A DNA stretch of 64,000 nt from Chryseobacterium mulctrae (GCF_006175945.1 NZ_VAJL01000001.1:1922001-1986000), one strand, 5' to 3'. Positions 1-9,853 are shown, numbered from the stretch's first letter. Translations and numbers: made by a program. The notes: generated from the sequence alone by a model not told the origin.

Positions 1-437
1 TTATCGGAGGAACACCTCCTTATAAGTACTCGATTAATAATATAAATTGGCAGGATTCTAATGTTTTCACCAATTTATCACGAGGAGATTATACTATTTT
101 CGTCAAAGACAACTACAATTGTAAACCTATTCAGGTAAATATCGTTGTACCAAATATTACAAATGTAATTACTCCAAATGGAGATGGTGTAAATGATGTA
201 ATTGATTACTCTGCATTATCAGGAAAACAAAACTTAGTTCTCAGTATTTTTGACAGGTACGGATCAAAAATCTACCAAGCAGACAAAACTAATGGGTATA
301 AGTGGGACGGTACAGCAAATGGAGGCAAGAAAGCATCAACAGGAAACTACTGGTATTCAGTGACATGGAATGAAAACAACAAGCAAAACACTCCAATTAA
401 ATTCTCCGGATGGGTATTATTAAAAAATAGAGAATAA
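1..437 (+). CDS. T9SS type B sorting domain protein, C-terminal part only (cut by window start)
   Basis: The reading frame is open from the first complete codon at base 3 to a TAA at 435-437. The roughly 144 residues visible are the C-terminal end of a secreted protein: a short repeat ending in a Gly-Gly-Thr-Pro-Pro-Tyr-like segment, then the hallmark VITPNGDGVNDVIDY, RYGSKIYQ and STGNYWYSVTW blocks, ending in KNRE. These blocks are the type B C-terminal domain (gliding-motility-associated CTD, CHU_C type) that routes proteins through the type IX secretion system. The same ending occurs in the three plus-strand genes at 549, 5067 and 7516, so this is a fourth paralogue. Its N-terminal function cannot be seen. 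Confidence 0.9.
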   Translation, partial: IGGTPPYKYSINNINWQDSNVFTNLSRGDYTIFVKDNYNCKPIQVNIVVPNITNVITPNGDGVNDVIDYSALSGKQNLVLSIFDRYGSKIYQADKTNGYKWDGTANGGKKASTGNYWYSVTWNENNKQNTPIKFSGWVLLKNRE

Positions 438-454
438 TAACCATAACAAATAGA

Positions 455-482
455 AAGTCGCTTAATTAGCGACTTTTTTTTG
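455..482 (+). terminator. Intrinsic terminator after the first type B protein gene
   Basis: An 8-bp stem (AAGTCGCT pairing with AGCGACTT) with a 5-base loop is followed by a run of T. Confidence 0.85.
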
Positions 483-521
483 ATTTTAAATGATATTTCG
501 CATAATTAATTAAATTTTTGT

Positions 522-529
522 TAAATTTG
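522..529 (+). promoter_or_regulatory. Candidate -7 box (TAAATTTG)
   Basis: Matches the Bacteroidota consensus TAnnTTTG, 19 bases before the ATG at 549 and just after the terminator of the preceding gene. Confidence 0.5.
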
Positions 530-548
530 TAATTAAAATCATTTGAAA

Positions 549-2621
549 ATGAGAAAACTACTACTTTTTTTTATTTTAATAACATCTCAGCTATTTTATT
601 CACAGTCAGACTGTATTAGTGCAATACCTGTTTGTGGTAACTCTGATATTTCATACAACCCAAGTAGCTCGGGACTTATTCAGGAGGCTACTTCGGGAAG
701 CTGTTTAGGTATGGAAAACTATTCTGTATGGTACGTTTTTACAGCTGCAACATCAGGAACAATTGAATTTACAATAAACCCCGATACGATTCCTGGTGTT
801 ACTCGCTATGATTACGATTTTGCAGTTTATGGTCCTAATATAGACTGTACAACCTGGGATTTCGGAGATGCTATTCGTTGTAATTATTCAGGAACAAGTG
901 GTCCTACAGGATTAAGTTCCACTCAAACAGGATCACAGTGGGGGCCTCCACTTCCAGTAGTTGCAGGAGAAATTTATTATCTTCTTATAGACAACTATAT
1001 TCCCACAAGTAATTTAGGGTTTTCTCTTACATGGGGTGGTACAGCAACATTAACGTCTGCTTTTAACGACCCGGCATTAACGCCTAACCCATTCATTACA
1101 CCTGGAGTTCCTAATGCAACAAACCCTACCCTTCCTAATGAAATTCTAAAGTGTAACTTACCTACACAGTTTAATTTCACAACTTTAACAACCGGTATAT
1201 TGAATGGTAACCCAAATTTCATTGTGACATATCATAATGTTAATAATGATGCAATTACAGGAGCTAACCCATTAACTACAACCATTGTAGATGGCACGAC
1301 ACTTTATTATTATAGAATAAAATATTTAGATCCTGCTAACCCGAATAATCCAGCCAACGGATGTTTTCAAACAGGAAAGTTCAAATTCAGACAAGGAAAT
1401 ATTGTTCCGAATAATGCTACAATCCAAGCATGTAATAATAATGGTTCAGGAACAGGAACATTTAATCTTACAACAGCAGCCGTCTTTGCTGATCCAACTG
1501 CAACGAAAAAATACTATCCTACATTGGCAGATTTAAATGCAGGAACCAACGAAATTACAAATCCTACAGCATATGTATCTGCCCCTAAAACAATTCATGT
1601 AAAAGTAACATCAGTAGAAGGTTGCACAGCTAATTCTACAATTACCCTAAGCTTCTTCCCTGTTGTAGTGGTAACACCAGCATCTTTAGAATCATGTTTT
1701 ATTGAAGGCGCAACCACAACTGCTTCTTTTGATCTTACACAAGCTAATGTAACATCTCAAACAGGCATTACTAAAAGATTTTTCACATCTCAAGCTAATG
1801 CTTTAGCCGGAACTAACGAAATTATCCCAGCTACGAACTATATCACTACAAGTACAGATGTGTATGTGAGAGTAACAAATAATGATGGGTGTTATGCTAT
1901 TACAAAAATCGCATTAAAAGTTTTACCGCCAGTAAAATCATCTGTTCTTAAAGATAAAACTATTTGTCCGGAAGATAAAACTACCCTAGATGCTGGACCT
2001 GGATTCACTGGGTACGAATGGAGCACAGGTGCTACAACACAATCCATTTCAAGTGTTGGTGTTGGAGCTTATTGGGTAAAATTAAAAACAGGTAAATGTT
2101 TTACACTTCAGCAAGTACATGTTTACGCTTCACAACAACCCGTGATTGCAAGTATCGACATTACAAATAATACAATTACAGTAAATGCATCAGGAGGAAC
2201 TGCACCATACAAATATTCATTGGATGGAATTAATTGGCAAGATTCTAATATATTTACAGGTTTACCAAGAGGTGAAAGTAAGATTTTCCTAAAAGATTCG
2301 TTTGATTGTAACCCTATACAGATACAAGTTACCGTTCCTAACCTTATCAATGCAATTACACCAAACGGGGACAACGTTAATGACGAAATAGATTATTCTG
2401 CATTAGCTTACAAAAAGAATTTATTATTCGTTGTTTACAACAGATATGGTAATAAAATCTATGAAGCTGACAAAATAAGAAACTTCAAATGGAATGGAAC
2501 TTCAGGAGGTAAAAAAATCCCTACAGGAACCTACTGGTACACCATTACTTGGAATGAAAACGACAAAAACAATACACAAACCAAATATGACGGATGGGTA
2601 TTGGTAAAAAACAGAGAATAA
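549..2621 (+). CDS. Secreted T9SS type B sorting domain protein
   Basis: 690 residues from the ATG at 549; a TTG six bases earlier is possible but less likely. A hydrophobic signal peptide (MRKLLLFFILITSQLFYSQS) is followed by a Cys-containing beta-sandwich-like region (about 20-170) resembling the PPC-type N-terminal domains of secreted Bacteroidota proteins, so the ligand is unknown. From about 280 two related modules of about 80 residues follow, each with an ACNNNG or SCFIEG start, a TKKYYPTLADLNAGTNEI-like strand and a GC(T/Y) turn. Then comes a GYEWSTGAT block, a PYKYSLDGINWQDSN block and the type B sorting signal from ITPNGDNVNDEIDY to the KNRE end. It is probably exported by the type IX system and anchored to or released from the surface. 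The last 400 residues are shared with the genes at 5067 and 7516; only the N-terminal region differs. Confidence 0.88.
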   Translation: MRKLLLFFILITSQLFYSQSDCISAIPVCGNSDISYNPSSSGLIQEATSGSCLGMENYSVWYVFTAATSGTIEFTINPDTIPGVTRYDYDFAVYGPNIDCTTWDFGDAIRCNYSGTSGPTGLSSTQTGSQWGPPLPVVAGEIYYLLIDNYIPTSNLGFSLTWGGTATLTSAFNDPALTPNPFITPGVPNATNPTLPNEILKCNLPTQFNFTTLTTGILNGNPNFIVTYHNVNNDAITGANPLTTTIVDGTTLYYYRIKYLDPANPNNPANGCFQTGKFKFRQGNIVPNNATIQACNNNGSGTGTFNLTTAAVFADPTATKKYYPTLADLNAGTNEITNPTAYVSAPKTIHVKVTSVEGCTANSTITLSFFPVVVVTPASLESCFIEGATTTASFDLTQANVTSQTGITKRFFTSQANALAGTNEIIPATNYITTSTDVYVRVTNNDGCYAITKIALKVLPPVKSSVLKDKTICPEDKTTLDAGPGFTGYEWSTGATTQSISSVGVGAYWVKLKTGKCFTLQQVHVYASQQPVIASIDITNNTITVNASGGTAPYKYSLDGINWQDSNIFTGLPRGESKIFLKDSFDCNPIQIQVTVPNLINAITPNGDNVNDEIDYSALAYKKNLLFVVYNRYGNKIYEADKIRNFKWNGTSGGKKIPTGTYWYTITWNENDKNNTQTKYDGWVLVKNRE

Positions 2622-2640
2622 TAATTTTCCTCAATCATAA

Positions 2641-2672
2641 AAAATCACCTCAGCAATGGGGTGATTTTTTTA
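2641..2672 (+). terminator. Intrinsic terminator
   Basis: A 9-bp stem (AAAATCACC with GGTGATTTT) is followed by a T run, directly after the type B protein gene. Confidence 0.85.
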
Positions 2673-2762
2673 TTAACACTCAACCTCATCTGTTTACGAT
2701 ACTTGAGTTATGTTTTTCATAGAATTGTTAGTTACTATTTTTAAATTATTTTTTAAAAAAAC

Positions 2763-2770
2763 TATCTTTG
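2763..2770 (+). promoter_or_regulatory. dnaB -7 box, 4 bases before the start codon
   Basis: TATCTTTG fits TAnnTTTG exactly. The ATG begins only 4 bases after the box, where transcription is expected to start in Bacteroidota, so the mRNA may be leaderless. Confidence 0.6.
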
Positions 2771-2774
2771 CACA

Positions 2775-4352
2775 ATGGCGCAGAAAGAAACACTCTCTTC
2801 TCTTACACAAGGGAACTTTGCAAGGGAACTATCGATTGCAGACGGAAAAATGCCTCCTAATGCAATAGATTTTGAAAGATTGGTAATTGGTACTTTTTTA
2901 ATTGATAAAAAAGGGCTCGATCATTCTATCGACCTGCTTACTCCTGAAGTCTTTTATGATCCGAGACATCAGGTTATATTTTCTGTTATCTTAAAACTGT
3001 ATGAAGGAAACCACCCTGTTGACATTATGACTGTTATTCAGGAAATGAGAAAAACAGACAAACTCAGTTCTGCAGGAGGAGACCATTATATAATCGAGCT
3101 TACGATGGGAGTAAGTTCATCTGCCCATATCGAATACCATGTACGTGTAATTCTTGAAAAATATATTTTAAGAAGTTTAATTAATGTTTCAGCAAACGTA
3201 ATTGACAATTCTTATAAAGAATCTACCGATGTTTTCGAACTTTTAGATAAGGCTGAACAGTCTTTTTTTGAAATCACAAATGGAACCATCAAAAAAGGAT
3301 TCGATACCGCCAATACTTTAGTAAAGGAAGCTATTGACATCATTAAAGCTTTAAAAGACAAAGAAGGAATTTCTGGTGTACCATCAGGATTTAGAGATGT
3401 TGATAAAGAAACCGGAGGTTGGCAAAATTCTGACCTTATCATTATCGCAGCACGTCCTGCGATGGGAAAAACAGCATTCATTCTTTCAATGGCGAGAAAT
3501 ATTGCCGTAGAGTACAAAATTCCGATGGCGCTATTCTCATTAGAGATGGCATCGGTGCAGCTCATCACAAGGATGATTGCTTCCGAAACAAAAATTTCAT
3601 CAGAAAAGCTAAGAAAAGGAACGTTGGACGATGAAGAATGGCAAAGACTATTTTCCAATGTATCAGAATTAGAAAATGCTCCTTTATATATTGATGAGAC
3701 TCCTTCCCTTTCCATATTTGACTTTAGAGCAAAATGCCGAAGACTGGTAATGCAACATGGAGTAAGATTAATCATGGTCGACTACCTTCAGCTGATGACT
3801 GCAGGAGGTGGCGGAAAAGGCGGCGGAAACCGTGAACAGGAAATTTCCATGATTTCACGTTCATTAAAAGCGATTGCAAAAGAATTAAATGTACCTGTAA
3901 TAGCACTTTCTCAGCTCTCAAGAAGTGTGGAAACGCGTCCTGGAAAACGACCTCAGCTTTCTGATCTAAGGGAATCCGGAGCAATTGAGCAGGATGCAGA
4001 TATCGTATCATTTATTTTCAGACCTGAATATTATAAAATCACTGTTTGGGATAATGATGAAGATGGAGCTGAAACTTCTACCGAAAACCAAGCCGAATTA
4101 ATTATTGCAAAACACAGAAATGGTGCTACCGCGGATGTAAGATTATCTTTCCTGAAGCATTTTGCAAAATTTGGGAATATTGAAGAGGCAACCAATGGAA
4201 TGGGCTATTCAAATACGCTTGGCGAACCAAGTGGTTTTGAAAAAATTAAAACAACGATACAGCCAGGAGCTGCGTTTGATTTACCAGACAATTCTAAACT
4301 TTCAGGATCTTCTATGAATGATCTTGATGATGAAGAAGATTTTCCGTTTTAA
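2775..4352 (+). CDS. dnaB: Replicative DNA helicase DnaB
   Basis: 525 residues, a little longer than E. coli DnaB (471). It is the hexameric 5'-3' helicase that unwinds the chromosome at the replication fork and contacts primase. An N-terminal helical domain (about 30-130) contains the PPNAIDFERLVIGTFL start typical of the family. The RecA-like motor follows, with Walker A ARPAMGKT at 226-233, a VDYLQLM Walker B region, and the LSQLSRSVE and SDLRESGAIEQDAD motifs. The C-terminal tail is acidic and low in complexity. No intein interrupts the motor. It lies between type B surface protein genes and has its own promoter. The ATG is fixed by the promoter box just upstream. Confidence 0.97.
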   Translation: MAQKETLSSLTQGNFARELSIADGKMPPNAIDFERLVIGTFLIDKKGLDHSIDLLTPEVFYDPRHQVIFSVILKLYEGNHPVDIMTVIQEMRKTDKLSSAGGDHYIIELTMGVSSSAHIEYHVRVILEKYILRSLINVSANVIDNSYKESTDVFELLDKAEQSFFEITNGTIKKGFDTANTLVKEAIDIIKALKDKEGISGVPSGFRDVDKETGGWQNSDLIIIAARPAMGKTAFILSMARNIAVEYKIPMALFSLEMASVQLITRMIASETKISSEKLRKGTLDDEEWQRLFSNVSELENAPLYIDETPSLSIFDFRAKCRRLVMQHGVRLIMVDYLQLMTAGGGGKGGGNREQEISMISRSLKAIAKELNVPVIALSQLSRSVETRPGKRPQLSDLRESGAIEQDADIVSFIFRPEYYKITVWDNDEDGAETSTENQAELIIAKHRNGATADVRLSFLKHFAKFGNIEEATNGMGYSNTLGEPSGFEKIKTTIQPGAAFDLPDNSKLSGSSMNDLDDEEDFPF

Positions 4353-4370
4353 AAATTAATTCAATAAATT

Positions 4371-4425
4371 AATGCCGCGAATGCACGAATGTTTTAAAAA
4401 AGAAATTCGTGTATTCGTGGCAACT
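4371..4425. repeat. Intergenic imperfect palindrome between dnaB and rnhA
   Basis: The left arm (4371-4390, ending in GAATGCACGAAT) and right arm (4405-4422, ATTCGTGTATTCGTGGCA) are reverse complements with few mismatches around a 14-base A/T loop. It resembles dispersed REP-like elements of flavobacteria. It could fold in RNA between the two genes but has no T tract. Confidence 0.6.
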
Positions 4426-4433
4426 TATCTTAA

Positions 4434-4910
4434 ATGAGAATTGAAATATATACTGACGGAGCTTGTAGCGGAAACCCCGGGAAAGGAGGTTACGGAATTT
4501 TGATGCGTGTTCCCGAAAAAAATTATCAGAAAACATTTTCAAAAGGTTTCAGAAAAACCACCAACAACCGAATGGAGCTTCTGGCTGTAATCACTGCATT
4601 AGAAAAGCTAAAATCTACAGAAAATGACATTCACGTTTTTACCGACAGCAAATATGTATCTGATGCCATCAACCAAAACTGGATTTCAGGTTGGATTAAA
4701 AGAGGCTGGAAAAACGTAAAAAACCCGGATCTTTGGAAGAGATTTGTTGTACTTTTTAATCAGCATACTCCTAAAATGCATTGGGTAAAAGGTCATGCAG
4801 GGCATTTTGAAAACGAGCTTTGTGATAAACTGGCAGTTGCAGCCGCAAGCTCGCAAAATCTTGAAGTAGATACTTACTTTGAGGACTTGGAAAAAAATTC
4901 TCTATTTTGA
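4434..4910 (+). CDS. rnhA: Ribonuclease HI
   Basis: 158 residues, the normal length. It cleaves the RNA strand of RNA-DNA hybrids, removing primers and R-loops. The YTDGACSGNPG start carries the first catalytic Asp (residue 8), NNRMELLAV carries the catalytic Glu, and FTDSKYV the second Asp. WVKGHAGHFENELCDKLA contains the conserved His and final Asp. It lies 81 bases downstream of dnaB on the same strand, separated by a palindromic repeat, and may be co-transcribed as a replication pair. Confidence 0.96.
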   Translation: MRIEIYTDGACSGNPGKGGYGILMRVPEKNYQKTFSKGFRKTTNNRMELLAVITALEKLKSTENDIHVFTDSKYVSDAINQNWISGWIKRGWKNVKNPDLWKRFVVLFNQHTPKMHWVKGHAGHFENELCDKLAVAAASSQNLEVDTYFEDLEKNSLF

Positions 4911-5032
4911 ATCAAACTAACATAACGCTTATCATATTCAACTTTTCGTTATCATTAATATTTTTCATTACAAAATAATCAAAATTTTCTACAAAATTAA
5001 CATTATGCATACATTTATTAGCAAAGATTCAA

Positions 5033-5040
5033 TATCTTTA
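5033..5040 (+). promoter_or_regulatory. Candidate -7 box (TATCTTTA)
   Basis: One mismatch to TAnnTTTG (final A), 26 bases before the start of the lectin-like gene at 5067. Confidence 0.35.
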
Positions 5041-5066
5041 CACGTCTAATAGAAGTATCCTAATAA

Positions 5067-7319
5067 ATGAATAAAAAATTACTGTTTTATTTTACCCTTT
5101 TTGTACTTTGTATTTCCGGAAATTTTTCCTCCCAAACTTATCAGCTCACAGGGAATCCTGTCATAACAACGGGTTGGGATATTGTACCTGGCGCAATCGT
5201 TAACACAGACTTTATTCAGCTTACAGCGGACCAAATAAGTCAAGTGGGTGGTGTTAAATTAAATGCCCCAATTAATCTTAAGTACTGCGACAAATGGAGA
5301 GTAGAATTCGATTTTAGGATTGACGGAAACGGAACAACCAATTATGGTAAAGGAGATGGATTAGCTTTTTGGTATTTATCAAATCCTCCTACTTCTTATA
5401 CTTCGGGTGGTGGTTTAGGAATTCCTGCAAATGCAACAGGATTGATGGTTGGTTTTGATACTTTCAACAATAGCACAGAAGCACAAATGAGCAAAGTACA
5501 TGTTTTATATGGTGTTAACAATACCACAGGCTCCAATATCGAATACAACAATACTCCAGGAAGCACTTACCACACTCCCGATCTTATTACTACACAACCT
5601 TTTGTAGGAACAAACTACAAACATGTTGAAGTGACTGGAGAGGTAAGTGGTGCTAATCCTGCAAATTGGATTATTAAGATAAAAATTGATAATGTTTTGG
5701 TGGTTGATCAAACACTTGCTCCATCAGGTGCTGCTATAGGAATGACTCAGGGTTATTTTGGGTTTTCTGCTTCGACAGGTGCTGCAAGCTCAAGACACTC
5801 TATTAAAAATGCTAAAATATATACTGACAAAGTAAATATTCTACAATCTTCAGTAACACAATCATTTTGCCCTAATCCCTCAACAGGTTTCGGAACGGCG
5901 AATTTAACATCATTTAATTCTCAGTTTGTTGCAAATCCGGCCAACTATACTTTCACTTATTCTGTTGGTGGTACTCCTATTACAACACCTATCAATTATC
6001 AGTTTAATGCCAATACAACGGTAAATGTTATCATCAGAGATAATAGTGCAATCCTTTGCGATAATCCTGACGGAAAAATCATCCTTACCCTTTCGCCGTT
6101 TACGGCAACCAACAGAACACTTTCTGCATGTAACAATAATGGTGCAACTACTGCAACATTTGATCTTTCTGCAGCGAATGTGACAGCAGTTCCCGGTGTT
6201 ACTAAAAAGTATTACAGAACATTAGCTGATTTAAATGCAGGGATAAATGAAATCACAAATCCTACAGCTTACGTTTCGGCTCCAGGAAAGGTTTATGTAA
6301 AAGTAACTACGCCTCAAGGTTGTACCGGAAATGCAGAGATTACACTTGTATTCTATCCTTTGCCTGTGTCAACTGATGCTATATTAGAATCATGTTTTAT
6401 TGAAGCAACTCCAACTGCAGCATTATTTAATCTGACCACAGCAAATGTTTCTACTGAAGCTGGTATTACTAAAAAGTTTTATACTACTTTGGCAAATGCA
6501 TTAGCCGGAACCAACGAAATCGTCACTCCTATTACGTACATTTCTCAATCTACAGAGGTCTATGTAAAAATAACGGGTACAAACAGCTGTTATATTATTA
6601 AAAAAATAACTTTGAAAGTAAGTCCTCCGGTAAGATCTTCAGTTTTAAAAGATAAAACAATCTGTATTGATGACAGAACAACATTATATGCAGGTCCAGG
6701 ATTTGATGGTTACGAATGGAGCACAGGAGCTACAACTTCATCTATCTCAAACGTAGCAGTGGGAGATTATTGGGTAAGATTAAAAACAGGAAGCTGCTAC
6801 ACATTACAAGCTGTAACTGTAAAACTAGCAACAAACCCAGTCATTTCAAGCATAGATATTACTAACAATACCATTACTGTGAATGTTTCCGGTGGTGTTG
6901 CTCCATACAAATATTCTTTAGACGGAATCAACTGGCAAGATTCTAATGTATTTACAGGACTTCCACGAGGTGAAAATAAAATTTTTGTGAAAGATTTTTA
7001 TAATTGTGATCCTACACACATTCAGGTAACAGTTCCGAATCTTATCAATGCAATCACACCAAATGGCGATAATGTGAACGACTTCATTGATTATTCAGCT
7101 CTTGCTTATAAGAAGAATCTTATCTTCACAGTCTATGACAGATATGGAAACATGAAGTACCAAGCAGACAAACTAAGAAATTATACTTGGGACGGAACTT
7201 CCGGAGGTAAAAAATTGTCAACCGGTACTTACTGGTACTCTATAACCTGGACAGAAAACGACAAAAACAATACAGAGACAAAATATGACGGCTGGGTATT
7301 GGTAAAAAATAGGGAGTAA
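5067..7319 (+). CDS. Secreted lectin-like domain protein with T9SS type B sorting signal
   Basis: 750 residues. A signal peptide ending near FSSQ is followed by an L-type (legume-like) lectin fold at about 23-255: TADQISQVGGVKLNAPINL, WRVEFDFRIDG, GDGLAFWYLSNPP, LMVGFDTFNN, and the closing GMTQGYFGFSAST. A carbohydrate-binding role is inferred from that fold. Residues about 270-510 hold tandem modules of the same type as in the gene at 549 (ACNNNGATTATFDLS, KKYYRTLADLNAG, GCTGN). The C-terminus is the type B sorting domain ending in KNRE. It is likely displayed on the cell surface. The gene at 7516 is a close tandem paralogue along its whole length. Confidence 0.88.
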   Translation: MNKKLLFYFTLFVLCISGNFSSQTYQLTGNPVITTGWDIVPGAIVNTDFIQLTADQISQVGGVKLNAPINLKYCDKWRVEFDFRIDGNGTTNYGKGDGLAFWYLSNPPTSYTSGGGLGIPANATGLMVGFDTFNNSTEAQMSKVHVLYGVNNTTGSNIEYNNTPGSTYHTPDLITTQPFVGTNYKHVEVTGEVSGANPANWIIKIKIDNVLVVDQTLAPSGAAIGMTQGYFGFSASTGAASSRHSIKNAKIYTDKVNILQSSVTQSFCPNPSTGFGTANLTSFNSQFVANPANYTFTYSVGGTPITTPINYQFNANTTVNVIIRDNSAILCDNPDGKIILTLSPFTATNRTLSACNNNGATTATFDLSAANVTAVPGVTKKYYRTLADLNAGINEITNPTAYVSAPGKVYVKVTTPQGCTGNAEITLVFYPLPVSTDAILESCFIEATPTAALFNLTTANVSTEAGITKKFYTTLANALAGTNEIVTPITYISQSTEVYVKITGTNSCYIIKKITLKVSPPVRSSVLKDKTICIDDRTTLYAGPGFDGYEWSTGATTSSISNVAVGDYWVRLKTGSCYTLQAVTVKLATNPVISSIDITNNTITVNVSGGVAPYKYSLDGINWQDSNVFTGLPRGENKIFVKDFYNCDPTHIQVTVPNLINAITPNGDNVNDFIDYSALAYKKNLIFTVYDRYGNMKYQADKLRNYTWDGTSGGKKLSTGTYWYSITWTENDKNNTETKYDGWVLVKNRE

Positions 7320-7323
7320 TCCT

Positions 7324-7357
7324 AAAAAGCACCACTTACTTTAACGTGGTGTTTTTT
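7324..7357 (+). terminator. Intrinsic terminator
   Basis: CACCAC pairs with GTGGTG around a 10-base loop, flanked by A and T runs. Confidence 0.75.
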
Positions 7358-7515
7358 AAATTTCAAAACCCTCATCAACAAAGCAATAATAAGCAGTAAG
7401 CAGACTATATTCAGTTATTATTTTTTAATACTCAATAGCTACTTCCTTACCTTTTTAACCTTATTTTAAACAAAAAAACGAATAATTTTACCAAATAATA
7501 AATATTAAAGTAAGT

Positions 7516-9786
7516 ATGAAAAAACTTTTACTCACCACTTTTCTGTTAATACTAACAATATTCAATACCCAAATCAATGCCCAAACTTATCAACTCACCG
7601 GTACACCTGTAATCAATACAACAGGATGGGACATCGTTCCGTCTGCAACAGCAACTGGAGACTTTGTACAGCTTACTGCAGATCAAATAAGTAAGTTTGG
7701 AGCGATTAAGCTTTCTAATCCTATCAACCTAAAATATTGTGACAAATGGAAAGTTGAATTTGACTTCAGAATAGACGGAAACGGAACAGCCGCTTACGGA
7801 AGAGGTGACGGTCTAACATTTTGGTATCTTTCTAATCCTCCAACTACATTTACAACCGGAGGCGGACTCGGAATCCCTGCAAATGCAAACGGATTAATGG
7901 TTGCGTTTGATATATTCAACAACTCTACAGAAGGACAGATGAGTAAAGTCCATGTTCTATATGGAACAAATAATGTGCCTTCCGGAAGCCCAAATATTGA
8001 ATATAATGTGACGGCTAATAGTACTTTTCACTCTGCGGATCTTAATCCTACCCAAGCCTTTGTAGGAGCTAATTATAAGCATGTTGAAGTAAATGGTGAA
8101 GTAGATGCTGCTAATATTAATAATTGGAAAATTCAAATAAGAATAGACGGTGTGCTTATCACTGATACTTCTTTCGCTCCTTCAGGAGGTGCAATTGGAA
8201 TGACTCAAGGGTATTTCGGATTTTCCGCAGGGACAGGATTAGCAAGTGCAAGACATTCTATAAAAAATGCGAAAATATTTATTGATAAAGTTCCGATTCT
8301 ACAAAACAGCATCACTCCGTTTGTATGTACAAACCCTGCGACTGGAAACGGATTTGTAGATTTAACTTCTTATGCCAATCAGTTTGTAAACAACCCGGGA
8401 AACTATATCATCACTTATTATGTTTTAGGAAGCTCTACGCCTATTGCAACTCCTACAAATTTTCAATATTCTGGGAATACTACAATTTCTGTAGTTATAA
8501 AAGATCCTTCATCTACGTTATGTGATAATGGTGATGCAAGAATTATTTTAAATCCGAGTCCGTTTGCCGCAGATGATGCCACGATAACAGCTTGTAACAA
8601 TAACAATGCAGGACTTGCTTACTTCGATTTGAGTACCGCTGCTGTAACTACACTTCCGGGTGTTACAAAAAGATATTATCCTACCCTTGCTAACCTTAAT
8701 GCAGGAACTAGTGAAATCCTAAACTGGGCAAATTATCCTGCCACAAACGGAGCAACAGTTCATGTAAAAGTTACCACTCCACAAGGATGTACAGATAATG
8801 CAGTTATTACTCTTAATCACTTCCCTGTTGTTGTTGTAAACGATGCAACTCTCAGATCATGTTTCCTGGAAAATAATGTTTCAATGGGATCATTTAATCT
8901 TACCAATGCGACAGTAACCCCACAGACCGGAATAACAAAAAAATATTACCCGTCATTACAAGATGCCATCAACGGAAGCAACGAAATAATCACGACTAAT
9001 CCTTACATTGCTCCAAATGGTGTAGTTTACATCAAAGTAACCAATGCAAACGGATGTTATGCAATTGCGAAGGTTACTTTAACGGTAATTCCACCAGTAT
9101 ATTCGACAGTTTTAAAAGATAAAATCATCTGCGTAGAAGATAAAACGACATTAGATGCAGGAACAGGTTTTGATAGCTACGAATGGAGCACAGGTGCGAC
9201 TACTCAAACTATTTCAAACGTAGGAGTTGGAACTTACTGGGTGAAACTGAAAACAGGAGACTGTACTGCTCTTCAAAATGTAAAAGTATTTGCTTCGGAG
9301 CAACCTGTAATTACATCAGTTGATGTCGCTGCAACAACAATTACAGTTTATGCTAATGGTGGAACTCCTGCTTACCAATATTCTTTAGATAATGTAACTT
9401 GGCAAGCTTCTAATGTATTTAAAGGACTTTCGAGAGGAGTACACAAGATTTTTGTAAAAGATTCTTACGATTGTGAACCAATGGAAACTGAAGTTACGGT
9501 TCCTAATATCATTAACGTAATCACTCCAAACGGAGACGGTCGTAACGATGTGATAGATTATTCTGCATTGGGAAGTAAAATAGATTTAACATTCAGTGTT
9601 TACAACCGATATGGAGCAAAAATTCATCAGGGGGACAAAACCAATAATTACAAATGGGACGGAACTGCAAATGGAAGAAAAGTTCCTACAGGAAGCTACT
9701 GGTATTCTGTAACATGGAACGAAAACAATAAAACCAAAACTCCGGTAAAATTATCTGGTTGGATTATTGTAAAAAACAGGGAATAA
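7516..9786 (+). CDS. Secreted lectin-like domain protein with T9SS type B sorting signal (tandem paralogue)
   Basis: 756 residues with the same architecture as the preceding gene: signal peptide ending near INAQ, an L-type lectin-like domain (GDGLTFWYLSNPP, LMVAFDIFNN, MTQGYFGFSAGTG), two repeat modules (ACNNNNAGLAYFDLS, KRYYPTLANLNAG, then SCFLENN), a YEWSTGATTQ block and the type B C-terminal domain (VITPNGDGRNDVIDYSALG, ending KNRE). The two lectin genes probably arose by duplication. Divergence is greater in the repeat modules and in surface-loop-like segments than in the core lectin strands. The start ATG is followed at once by Lys-Lys and a hydrophobic stretch, as expected for a signal peptide. 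Confidence 0.88.
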   Translation: MKKLLLTTFLLILTIFNTQINAQTYQLTGTPVINTTGWDIVPSATATGDFVQLTADQISKFGAIKLSNPINLKYCDKWKVEFDFRIDGNGTAAYGRGDGLTFWYLSNPPTTFTTGGGLGIPANANGLMVAFDIFNNSTEGQMSKVHVLYGTNNVPSGSPNIEYNVTANSTFHSADLNPTQAFVGANYKHVEVNGEVDAANINNWKIQIRIDGVLITDTSFAPSGGAIGMTQGYFGFSAGTGLASARHSIKNAKIFIDKVPILQNSITPFVCTNPATGNGFVDLTSYANQFVNNPGNYIITYYVLGSSTPIATPTNFQYSGNTTISVVIKDPSSTLCDNGDARIILNPSPFAADDATITACNNNNAGLAYFDLSTAAVTTLPGVTKRYYPTLANLNAGTSEILNWANYPATNGATVHVKVTTPQGCTDNAVITLNHFPVVVVNDATLRSCFLENNVSMGSFNLTNATVTPQTGITKKYYPSLQDAINGSNEIITTNPYIAPNGVVYIKVTNANGCYAIAKVTLTVIPPVYSTVLKDKIICVEDKTTLDAGTGFDSYEWSTGATTQTISNVGVGTYWVKLKTGDCTALQNVKVFASEQPVITSVDVAATTITVYANGGTPAYQYSLDNVTWQASNVFKGLSRGVHKIFVKDSYDCEPMETEVTVPNIINVITPNGDGRNDVIDYSALGSKIDLTFSVYNRYGAKIHQGDKTNNYKWDGTANGRKVPTGSYWYSVTWNENNKTKTPVKLSGWIIVKNRE

Positions 9787-9814
9787 TTTTTTTTTTCAAA
9801 CTATACTTAATTTT

Positions 9815-9853
9815 AAAGAATCTGTCTCATTCGTGAGATGGATTCTTTTTTTA
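9815..9853 (+). terminator. Intrinsic terminator of the second lectin-like gene
   Basis: AAAGAATC pairs with GATTCTTT, with an inner TCTCA/TGAGA stem and a T run. Confidence 0.85.

Noticed and set aside
1..437. Possible pseudogene fragment
   Set aside because: The frame is intact to the stop; it is cut only by the window edge.
2775..4352. Possible intein in DnaB
   Set aside because: The motor motifs are continuous and the length is close to normal.
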